A DNA stretch of 64,000 nt from Cliona cf. orientalis (Eukaryota; Porifera; Demospongiae; Clionaida; Clionaidae): the NCBI GenBank assembly GCA_963930775.1, contig OZ005706.1, positions 4,082,545-4,146,544 on the forward strand. The letters are read 5' to 3'. A program made the position numbers and the translations under genes. This document shows positions 55,718 through 64,000 of the stretch, piece by piece. The stretch's first letter is position 1; every line of letters starts with the position of its first letter. Below the pieces are notes generated by a model that was not told where the DNA came from, ran no database searches, and saw only the letters and a program-made list of their open reading frames with translations.

Positions 55718-55739
55718 CTAACATCAAATTGAAAAGGAA

Positions 55740-58350
55740 TGGCAATGTAGAAAGAATATCATGAATGATAGAGCAGAGCTCATCTGTAGATTGCGAATTT
55801 TCGCTGTTAAACATTTTTCATCGACAACCTTCTCCGATGAAACGTGAAATATTTTGTGCAATGTATGTCAACCTATACCTATTGTGGTCACTAAAGTCTG
55901 GTGACGAAATTTAGACTATGCAAAAAATTTACAAGCAAAATATTTTCCGGCGAAAATATCCTAATCTACGATACATGTATTCCTTGTATGCACATTATAC
56001 TATATGAAGACATCCACGGGCATACTTATACATGTAGTACAATACTAGTGTTATGCAGGGCATATATGGGGCAAGCCTGAGCTTTGCACATTGAATATCA
56101 AAGGAGTAGAAATAATTGTTGATATTGTTGGTAGTACAAAGGTATACTGTTTAATTAGAAACACAGCTACAAAATTATTATTGGGAATACGTTGGTGGGA
56201 ATTGAATGTATTACGCTTTAAGGGAATAGCATGCATTTATTGCGCCAGCCAAGTAAATAGTTGCTACAAAAAAGCGCCTCAGCTACATTGTGTACAGCAC
56301 CCTAGAGTGCCGTAGCTAGCGCCATTTTTTGGTACCTACCCTGAAGCTCTGTGCAGCTTTCAAAACGCACGCTATTCCCATAGAGCGCAATATATTCTAT
56401 TCCCACCAATGGGCGTGACAGGAACCTGGTCGGAACTTCCTGAAAGGGCGCTAAATATCATTTGCATATCATTAAATTTCCTTCACACGTTCGCGTGGAA
56501 TCCTCTTAGAGCTACCTATGTGGAGTCTTTGCAGGCAGGTGTAAAAATCGTGAAGTGATCATGAGAGTATGAATTATTCCACTTATATAGTATAGCTAGC
56601 AGATCATGGAGGTGATTCCCAACCCCCACCACCTAATGTGTGCGTGCATAGAGAAAATTGTGCATGCTTAGCTAATTTGATCTTCACCACAGACTTCTTC
56701 ACCTAGGCCAGTTGATCGATTTTCATTGTTGTAGCATTATCGTGATGTTCGCCTACATGAAATTTAATTGTCTTCTTAAGGTTACGGGTGACAGTTTGCC
56801 CACGCATGGGCATTTCCCATAGTGAATAATGGAGCATACCAACACCAACCACAAATGAAACTCTGCCACAAGTTTCATGTACATGTAGGTGGCTTCTCTT
56901 TTGACCATAAGAAAATGTTTATCTTATTATTCAGACATCTGGGCAGGGCTGGAGTAGGTGTAAGTTTGAAGACCACTTGTCAGAAAGCAGCTAGACAGCC
57001 GTGTTGATGACCTTCTTTTGTGTAGCTTTCCCTCTGTGGAGGCTCTATGAACTTGGGAACCAACTCCGGCCAGCACTGGAGTAAGTTAAGTACTTCACAA
57101 ATAAGCTGTAGAAAGTAGACTAGAAGCCTCTGTCTAAGTAAAACTTGACGCAAGTGTTTATGACAAATGGCGGCCATAGCCTGACCATGGCCTGACTTTC
57201 GCGAAGGTGATTCCCCCCACACCCGAAAAGGTTTTCATCCTATGTTATTAAAGCTATTGCCTCCCCATAGGGAGCCATCCATACTTATCCGACCTATTAT
57301 ACCTTGAAGCCCTAAGACTGGATAAGGAACTACGTATACAAGACCCCCAGCTTATGGGAATCTACTTGCCACTATGAGTAGATGAAAGGAGCAATCTACT
57401 TCAAGCACACCCAGACCAGTACAAGGCATGACATTCGGTTTAGGACAGGGTCCACAAGCTGTCAACGATGGCATCAACCTGGCCCTCATATCTCTAAAGC
57501 CCTGTTCCACTAGGCCTTAATGGAAGCAAAACCGCTTTACAAGTCGCCTTCTAAGCCAGTTTGTAAACCACATCTGGGAGGTTGGTTTCAAACCAGTAGA
57601 CTGGAGTTCATACAGCCAAGTGAAAGTGTCCAGATAAAAACGGTTTAGAGGCTGTACAGTCAGAGGAAGGATGGATATTAAATTTTATTATTAGTCCCTC
57701 TAAGTTCTGAATAGAATCATCAATCAGGCTGCAAGGAGGTAAACACTCACAAACAAAGGTAAGAGTCTGGGGCCAACATGTATTTTTGTATGATTTTGGG
57801 ATGGTGGTTTTACCCCACTCCGGTGTGTTTAGAACGTTTATAAGTTTGGAATGAACATGCACTTTTCCCTAAAAGTTTCTCCATTATACAGGTGGAGAAT
57901 TATGGCCGCCTGAAATCTTCAAAAATTTAGGTGAAATTGACCATTAAATTTTGTGTACGATTATCTTACCAGATGGTTATCCTTCAAGCCCAAGAAAACG
58001 AACCATAATTAACCATAGAACAGTATCTCTGTTATGATATCAATTGAACTTACAGTTTTGTCATGATTGCAGCTTTTGTACAGCCATTACTCAATTTTTG
58101 CTCCGTTTTCGCCAACTTAATTCTTTGTACCATTTTGGGGTGGGACATGCCTCGAGTTCTGGCGCTCTGTATACCATCATTCTCATGAGTTCTTCAAGAA
58201 AAACGAGTTTTGAAGGCTGATTGTCTAGTCTGCTTATAAACAGGATACAAAATTTTGATAAAACTGGACTCTGTGGCCATTTTTGGCAGGAAGGTGCTTC
58301 TTCCCGGTAAACAATTGTACAAATTGTGCATCTCAGTGGCCCCCACCTAC
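55740..58350. other. No gene recognised; probably upstream POLD3 intron or flank
   Basis: Unique AT-rich sequence, no transposon hallmark. I searched it on the minus strand for the missing POLD3 N terminus without success. A minus-strand frame (57222-56980) with MAAICHKHLRQVLLRQRL is protein-like but unmatched. Confidence 0.4.
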
Positions 58351-58369
58351 ACTATTTAATATGGGGGGT

Positions 58370-58645
58370 GGATAGTGTCAAAAGTATAGTCACTGTCTTG
58401 GAGGAGGGTAACTTCACTGAGGAGGAGGGGGGCAATTTCGACTGGAGGGGGTGCTTTTCCGTTGGAGGATACCATTTTTGTGGAGGAGGAGTACGTTTTG
58501 ATCTCGAGGAGGGGGTCTAGCTTATCTGGAGTAGGGAGTCATAACTTTGTTGGGGAGGGGTGCAATCGATCTCGAGGAGGGGAGTCATACTTTCACTGGA
58601 CAAGGGGTACATTTTGATCTCGAGGAGGGGTTCTATTACCTTCCC
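58370..58645. repeat. Degenerate GGAGGGG-rich repeat
   Basis: Recurring GAGGAGGGG and TTTTGATCTCGAGGAGGGG blocks at about 60-70-bp spacing. Confidence 0.7.
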
Positions 58646-58656
58646 TGCATATTTGA

Positions 58657-59108
58657 AGCGACGGTCCTTAGTTGGAGGATACCAATAGATGCGTAATACC
58701 GTTACCGCGTATTTATATACATGTACTAGGGAAATGCACAGCATTGTGGGGTGAGCCTGAGCGAAAGTGATCATGCACAGTGATTTATGTTGCACCATGC
58801 CCTTCAAACTATAGGCTGCATCATGATGCACGCTCGTAGACTGGCCTCTTTCTCTTCTGTCGACTCTGTGGCTAGTAAATTCTGTCTCTCACAGCTTTTG
58901 AGCTGAGGCTCCGATTGACAACGAACTCTGTTTCGCTCTTGCCACCTATCCTCTGAAGCCTCATTTCTGAGCTTTTCGCTGGTTTATGCTTTGTTCAGCG
59001 TTCATAGCGCGAGCGATCAGAGCCTGAATGCAAATTTGCAAGTCGTTGAATTAGAGCAGCATATATACGGAATGATGGACGTTGGGCGGGGCGTAACTAA
59101 GGACCGAC
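58657..59108. repeat. Possible TIR pair CGACGGTCCTTAGTT
   Basis: GCGACGGTCCTTAGTTGG at left and TAACTAAGGACCGACG at right are inverted, 15 of 16 bases; interior noncoding. Lies just left of the DIRS element. Confidence 0.45.
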
Positions 59109-59527
59109 GTACATGAGGTTTAAATGCAAGCATTTAAAGCGGGTTAATTAAATGATGGGACCCTTCCACTGAACCGTGCAGCCCTAGGGCTGCGCAATGT
59201 GCGCATGCGCAATGGGGACGGCGCCAGCTTGTCAAGAGCTATGTCTGGCTGAATTACCGAATGGCAGCCCTTGCGTGAGCTTGCAATCCCCTGGGCTTGT
59301 ACGAGCAAGTTACCAGGGCTGTCGCGGCACTGTCGATGCAGGCCATAATCTGTCTTGTCTGTGCTGGTTGGGCTAGATGTGCCGGGCGCCGGCACAAGCC
59401 CTACTACTTAAAGGCCTGATGGCGAGCAGGCTGAGTATGAGTTGAAGTCTGAGAAGAAGCGAAGTGCAAGGAAGGAGTCGATTCTTATACTTCTATTTCA
59501 GAAGGGGAATATTGTGCTTCGTCTCTG

Positions 59528-59909
59528 ATGTCGTCAAGGAGAGCCCGGGGGAGACCCGCAGCTGATGCCGAAAGTGGGCAGCCTGAACAACCTCCTCCTC
59601 CGCCTCCTACGCCTCCGGAGGACCCTCCGCGAGTGGAAACCGGTGGAGAAGACGGGACGGCACGTACCGATAACGAGGAGAGTAACTCTGGAGCCGGTGG
59701 TGGAGCTGACACTGGGGGAGGCGGTGGTGCCGGGGCTGGTGCATCCCTCAATTCTGGAGCTATGCGTGCTGCGGTCCTCAAGGCTCTCTCAGACCCTGCA
59801 GTGGTGTGTCAGTTGGCGGTGGCCGTCTCCACTTCATCCACGTCTGTCACGACAGTTTCAGCTTCAGCTCAGGATGATGGTGAGGCCATGCAGAGCTGTA
59901 CATACAATG
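59528..59909 (+). CDS. DIRS gag-like protein, exon 1
   Basis: First coding exon of the element, beginning MSSRRARGRPAAD. It is low in complexity: a proline run (QPPPPPP-like, residues 22-31), acidic EEDGTAR-type sequence and a glycine/alanine-rich stretch (residues 55-75), then ALSDPAVVCQLAVAVS. It would read into a stop at 59915-59917, but a donor (GTATTT) at 59910 and an acceptor (TTGCAG) at 60007-60008 join it in frame to the following segment. Start chosen as the first ATG of the open frame. Structural role inferred from position. Confidence 0.65.
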
Positions 59910-60008
59910 GTATTTGATTAGTTTGCAATTGGAGTCAGAAATAGTATATGAAAGTGGGCGTGCTATCTATTCAGCGGATAATTTCGCTGTTTCTCTCTTG
60001 CCTTGCAG
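59910..60008 (+). other. Predicted 99-bp spliceosomal intron in the DIRS gag gene
   Basis: GTATTT donor, pyrimidine tract CTGTTTCTCTCTTGCC and acceptor TTGCAG. Removing these 99 bases joins AAT-G to GG-GCG so that the reading passes from TYN through G to ASPLGEM with no frame change. The intron carries an in-frame stop, so splicing would be required for full-length gag. Length matches the small host introns here. Confidence 0.6.
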
Positions 60009-60965
60009 GGGCGTCCCCGCTGGGTGAGATGCCGTCGGCAGGCGATGTGGCCTCCTTGGGCCTCGCAGCCGCGAGTGGATCTACTGGAGAGGACCCGTTA
60101 GCCGGCGGGCATGGCACAGATCTATCTGGCTCCTTGACCTCCAGAGTCCCTCTACCAGAGTCAGTGAAGCCGTCAGCTTCGGCGTCCACCGACAGTGTGT
60201 CGGGCCAGGGATTCTCTCTCGGTCATGGATTCCCGCTGATTCCTGCGAAGGTGGTGAACAAGATTCAAAAGTGGGAGTTCATAAATATGTCCGAGTTGCT
60301 CCCCGACAATCTAGAACTGGCTCGCCGCTCTGCTAAATCAAGGGGGGTGCCATCATGTGCCACTCTCAAATCTCCTAAGAAACGAGAGCTCTCTGAGGAT
60401 TGGAAGGGTCTGATTGCGTGGTCGGTGTGCTTTAACACATTTGCAGCAATTGTGGCCAAAAAGTATCCGGCGAAGGGCCAAGAGTTACTGGCCTATCACT
60501 CGACCATTCTGATGGAAGAGTTGGCTCAGCTACGATCGCATGTTCAGAGAACATGTGGAGAAGGAGCCCAGCTCTAACTGGTCACTGCTACACTCTATGT
60601 TTTACTCGCTCTCCTTTCTCAGTCAGCGGGTGGAGGTGTCAACCTGCCCTAAATGCATGGGCTCGGATCACTCCAAATCTGAGTGTGCTCTGTCGGCCTT
60701 AGAACCTCAACAGGAGCCAGTGCGCAGCCGTCCTTCAGACAGTGTGCGGCAGTCGGGACCAGCAAAGAAACGATTTCGTCATGAGGGCACTCCCCAGTCG
60801 GGGGGGACTTCAGCCCCCACAAAATCGGTCTGCTTCTCCTACAATGAGGGCCAGTGCTTTCAGCATCCGAAGCCGTGTGACAGAGAGCATAAATGCATCC
60901 GGTGTGGTGGCGATCATAAGATGATCGAGTGCAGGGCTACGTTTGTACACAGCTCCCAGCACTAG
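60009..60965 (+). pseudogene. DIRS gag-like protein, exon 2, with frameshift
   Basis: Continues from exon 1. The first part (to about 60530) has a hydrophilic region and then a conserved helical core: LIPAKVVNKIQKWEFINMSE, LLPDNLELARR and SEDWKGLIAWSVCFNTFAAIV. Reading then moves to another frame near 60520-60545, where MFREHVEKEPSSNW begins, and ends in a zinc-binding C terminus with CPKCMGSDHSKSEC and CFSYNEGQC-x-H-x-C plus CIRCGGDHKMIEC. This zinc-knuckle pattern is what I know from DIRS gag proteins. The shift looks like a one-base loss; a programmed frameshift is possible but I see no slippery heptamer with structure. Nucleocapsid role inferred. Confidence 0.7.
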
Positions 60966-61123
60966 TGCAGCCCTATACTTAGGACTGGAACTCTAGCAGT
61001 AGCTGTTCATGCATACGATGCAACTGTAACTTGTGTTATGTCATGTTAATAGCTATAATACACGCGGTTCTTGAAGTGTATTTCTGTTCTGATCGTTATG
61101 TTTGTTAGCTGGGGCATGCCTGC

Positions 61124-62926
61124 ATGCATGCTAGCTATTCATTAGCTATTGCGAATTCTTATATTTCTGCAGTTGGGAATATCGTGTGTGGACGCTATTG
61201 CTACACAGATGACTTGCTGTCTTTGGAGGCAGCGATTTCTTATGAGGCGAATCTGCCAGACAAGTGCAGGCGTATAGTGTCTCCATTGAAGCCTGCCGTG
61301 TGGGAGTTGCTTCTAAACAAACATCCTGATAGACAATTTGTAGACTACTTGATTCGGGGCCTGCACGGTGGCTTTCGTATCGGATGTAGTGCTTCAGCCC
61401 AGAAATTGCAATCTGTATCAACTAACATGCCGTCGGCTACCCTCCATCCAGAGGTCATTGATAAGTATCTTCGGGATGAGGTGGAGAATAATCGAGTAGT
61501 GGAAGTACCTGACTCAGTGGCATGCGGAATTCATGTATCTAGATTTGGGGCTATCCCCAAGAAACGTCAGCCAGGAAGATGGCGTTTGATAGTGGATCTG
61601 TTGTCTCCTTCGGAGAGGAGTGTCAATGACTACATAAGTCCACTTCTGTGTTCCCTCTCTTATGTGTCAGTGGAGGATGCTGCTTCCTTCGTTATGAAGG
61701 CTGGTCAGGGCGCTCTTCTGGCAAAATTGGACATTAAGTCCGCTTACCGGAATATCCCGATACATCCAGAAGATCGGCATCTGCTTGGTATGCGGTGGCG
61801 AGGAAAGCTCTTTGTGGATACCTGCCTACCGTTTGGGTTGCGCTCAGCACCCAAGATCTTTAACGCTGCGGCTGACGCACTGGAATGGATAATTGCTAAT
61901 GAGGGTGAATTCTTCGTTGAATTCGTAATTCATTATCTGGATGATTTCTTGTTTGGGGGCAGACCAAACGCAGATACCTGCAGAAGAAGTTTGGATCTAG
62001 CACTTCACACTTGTGAGGTGCTCGGCTTTCCAGTCATGTCAGAGGAGGTTGTTGGCCCAAGCACGGTCTTGGAGTTCCTGGGCTTTGTCATAGATACAGC
62101 TGCAATGGAGATAAGGCTACCCAAGGAAAAGCTGCATCACCTAAAGTCCCTCCTTCGGGCCTGGATCTCCAGAAGGTCATGCACAAAATGGGAACTCTTG
62201 TCACTAATTGGAAGCCTGCAGCATGCGGGTGCTGTAGTGAAGCCGGGTCGGATATTTCTCCGAAGAATGATCGATCTTTCGAAACGACAAATTCACCTAG
62301 ATGCCCCCTTGCGGCTGAATACAGAGTTCAGAGCTGATCTGCGTTGGTGGGCTACCTTCATTGGGTTATGGAACGGAGTATCGATAATTTCTGCTCTCTG
62401 TCGTCGACTAGTAGATGCTTGGCTAACCTCGGATGCGTCTGGATCTTGGGGATGCGGAGCCTATTTTCACCGGTGTTGGTTCAATATCTCGTGGGTAGCA
62501 TGTCCTTCGTGGACAAATGTCCCTATCGCAGTAAGGGAACTGTTGCCCATCGTCATATCCTGCGCTTTATGGGGCCATCAAATGAGAAGTCTTCATGTTC
62601 GGTGTCGGTGTGATAATGCTGCAGTAGTGGTAATGATCAATAAGCATACCAGCCGGCACCCAATTGCCACTCATCTGCTAAGATGTTTATTTTTCATCTG
62701 TGCAAAACATGCTATCAGTTTGACTGCAGAACATCTGCCCAGGCACTTAAACGTAGCTGCTGATGCATTGTCAAGAGGCAACGTGCCAGGCTTCCATCAA
62801 GCAGTGCCATTTGCGGAGGCATCACCTTCCGCAATTCCTCCAGAGCTACTGGATGTGTTAATAAGTCGTCAACCAAACTGGCTATCTGCGGAGTGGTCGG
62901 AGGCTTTTCAGATGTGCCTCTTTTGA
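61124..62926 (+). CDS. DIRS reverse transcriptase-RNase H
   Basis: A single intact 600-codon frame. RT motifs in order: FGAIPKK and GRWRLIVDL (residues ~145-165), LAKLDIKSAYRNIPIHPED (~200-218), LPFGLRSAPKIFNAAADAL (~237), the catalytic box HYLDDFLFGG (~274, Y-x-DD as YLDD), and LEFLGFVID (~318). RNase H follows: TSDASGSWGCGAYF (~435), RELLPIVISCALW (~465), RCDNAAVVVMIN (~489) and HLPRHLNVAADALSRG (~533). It copies element RNA into DNA. The start ATG at 61124 gives a plausible N terminus, but an acceptor-like TTTCTGCAG at 61164-61172 leaves open a spliced start. No stop or frameshift, so this part of the copy looks young. Confidence 0.92.
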   Translation: MHASYSLAIANSYISAVGNIVCGRYCYTDDLLSLEAAISYEANLPDKCRRIVSPLKPAVWELLLNKHPDRQFVDYLIRGLHGGFRIGCSASAQKLQSVSTNMPSATLHPEVIDKYLRDEVENNRVVEVPDSVACGIHVSRFGAIPKKRQPGRWRLIVDLLSPSERSVNDYISPLLCSLSYVSVEDAASFVMKAGQGALLAKLDIKSAYRNIPIHPEDRHLLGMRWRGKLFVDTCLPFGLRSAPKIFNAAADALEWIIANEGEFFVEFVIHYLDDFLFGGRPNADTCRRSLDLALHTCEVLGFPVMSEEVVGPSTVLEFLGFVIDTAAMEIRLPKEKLHHLKSLLRAWISRRSCTKWELLSLIGSLQHAGAVVKPGRIFLRRMIDLSKRQIHLDAPLRLNTEFRADLRWWATFIGLWNGVSIISALCRRLVDAWLTSDASGSWGCGAYFHRCWFNISWVACPSWTNVPIAVRELLPIVISCALWGHQMRSLHVRCRCDNAAVVVMINKHTSRHPIATHLLRCLFFICAKHAISLTAEHLPRHLNVAADALSRGNVPGFHQAVPFAEASPSAIPPELLDVLISRQPNWLSAEWSEAFQMCLF

Positions 62927-63078
62927 GTTGCGGACCATGATCTAGTTCAAATTGGCTATAGTGCTAGCTATTTCCTGTTTTCATGTGCATAAGGGTTCGA
63001 TTGTTAATTATCAATTGTTCTCTCTTCATCTATAATTAATAGATGCGATTATTATGATAATGTGGTTATCCAGAATGG

Positions 63079-64000
63079 ATGAAGTCTCAAACAGCGGCGG
63101 ATCACTTTTTCTCTAAAGGGCTGGCGCAGTCAACCATTAAGACATATGCAGCGGGAGTTAAGAGATATACAGCTTACTGTGCGAGAGTTGGGAAGGCTCC
63201 TCTCCCCACTTCAGAGGACTTGATGTCGGGATTTGTGGCAACACTGGCGAAGGAAAATTTATCCTATGCGTCAATTCGAACCTACCTATCGGCGATTTGA
63301 TACCATCAGATTTCCTGTGGCTGTGGGGATCCACACATTTCCCAGATGTCATGATTGGAATATGTGTTGAAGGGTATTCGGAAGGATGAAGCACACAATC
63401 AGGCTGTCAGACAGGTCCGAGTTCGACAACCATTGACCCCTGGCATCCTTAAGCGGCTATTTGAAGTTTGGAAGAAACTTCCAATCATCCGGGATGCAAA
63501 AATGTTGTGGGCTGCAACCTGCCTAGTGTTCTTCGGATTCTTGAGAGTGGGGGAATTTACTTCACCTTCGGGTACCTCGTTCGATAAAGAGATCCATCTC
63601 TCGCTAGCAGATGTATCAGTGGATTGTTCATCTGCTCTCCGCATGCTCTTTGTTCGGTTGAAGCAGTCCAAGACGGATCAGCTGAGACGAGGAGTGGCAA
63701 TTGTCTTGGGGAAATCGGAGCAGTTTCCTCTGTGCCCCCTTTCCGCCGTATTGAGTTATCTGGTGGTGAGGGGTAAGACGGCGGGACCTCTCTTTATATG
63801 GAAGAGTGGTCTATTTTTAACTCGAGAGAATTTTGTCGCAGCGGTGAGAAGGGCATTTGAGGCAGCGGGCCTTGAAGCGTCAGACTTCAACGGACACAGT
63901 TTCAGGATTGGAGCAGCGACAACAGCGGCATCAAGAGGAATGGAGGACAGCATGATTAAGACGTTAGGTCGCTGGGAGAGCGATGCTTACCAACGATATG
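63079..64000 (+). pseudogene. DIRS tyrosine recombinase, two in-frame stops, truncated by window
   Basis: Site-specific recombinase that integrates the circular DNA copy. The N-terminal SAM-like core-binding part is STIKTYAAGVKRYTAYC and SYASIRTYLSAI. After two TGA codons at 63298 and 63358 the same frame continues: LKGIRKDEA, FFGFLRVGEF (first catalytic Arg), VRLKQSKTDQ (Lys), GHSFRIGAAT (His-x-x-Arg) and LGRWESDAYQRY (nucleophilic Tyr expected at the end). So the R-K-H-R-Y set is complete. Both stops could come from CGA by C-to-T change at CpG. The window ends just after the Tyr, so the C terminus is not visible. Confidence 0.85.

Larger units (their letters stand above)
59400..64000 (+). 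mobile_element. DIRS-type (tyrosine recombinase) retrotransposon, runs off right edge
   Basis: Gene order on the plus strand is gag-like (59528-60965), reverse transcriptase-RNase H (61124-62926), tyrosine recombinase (63079 to the end). An RT-RNase H followed by a lambda-type recombinase instead of a DDE integrase is the hallmark of the DIRS order. No long terminal repeat of LTR type is visible upstream. The left boundary is uncertain; GC content rises sharply near 59150-59500. Whether it is DIRS, PAT or Ngaro type depends on the right terminal repeats, which are outside the window. Confidence 0.85.

Noticed and set aside
60500..60560. Programmed frameshift between the two parts of gag exon 2
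   Set aside because: No slippery heptamer with a following stem found; a one-base deletion is simpler.

Overview
The window is metazoan nuclear DNA, AT-rich and packed with transposons; GT-AG introns, DIRS, Penelope, Copia, LINE, Tc1 and hAT relics and very many terminal-inverted-repeat (TIR) elements exclude bacteria. A sponge or other early-branching animal is my best guess, from the short native introns (52-122 bp) and element mix; I cannot fix the species.

The one host gene I can name is POLD3 (DNA polymerase delta subunit 3) on the minus strand. Fifteen exons, all joining in phase, run from 55717 down to 17454 and end in a PCNA-interaction motif. Nine introns are tiny and five have swollen to 4.7-14.1 kb by transposon insertion, so most of the window is POLD3 intron. 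The first coding exon(s), about 40 residues, were not found. A second, unidentified 104-codon minus-strand frame lies at 53884-54198.

Layout: 1-17 kb, downstream of POLD3, holds arrays of a ~380-bp repeat, several TIR elements, a Copia relic (9.3-11.6 kb), a LINE relic (11.6-12.0 kb), a tRNA-like SINE, an IS630/Tc1-type transposase tail (14.3-14.8 kb) and a 1-kb foldback element (16.15-17.16 kb). 17.6-22.3 kb is an intron with nested TIR elements and a Penelope-like inverted repeat. 22.4-28.1 kb is an intron that contains a complete 4.37-kb Tc1-like transposon carrying two divergent-to-convergent genes: an intron-containing transposase (+) and a coiled-coil, proline-rich, BEN-like gene (-). 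28.4-42.4 kb is an intron with repeat arrays, two copies of a larger TIR transposon, a Penelope GIY-YIG fragment and a hAT relic. 42.5-55.2 kb holds two more expanded introns with nested TIR elements and a family of hairpin elements. 55.7-59 kb is mostly unassigned. 59.4-64 kb is a DIRS-type tyrosine-recombinase retrotransposon (gag, RT-RNase H, recombinase) running off the right edge.

The most novel item is the two-gene Tc1-like element at 23346-27714. Both of its genes are decayed here, and one has itself been hit by a further TIR element.
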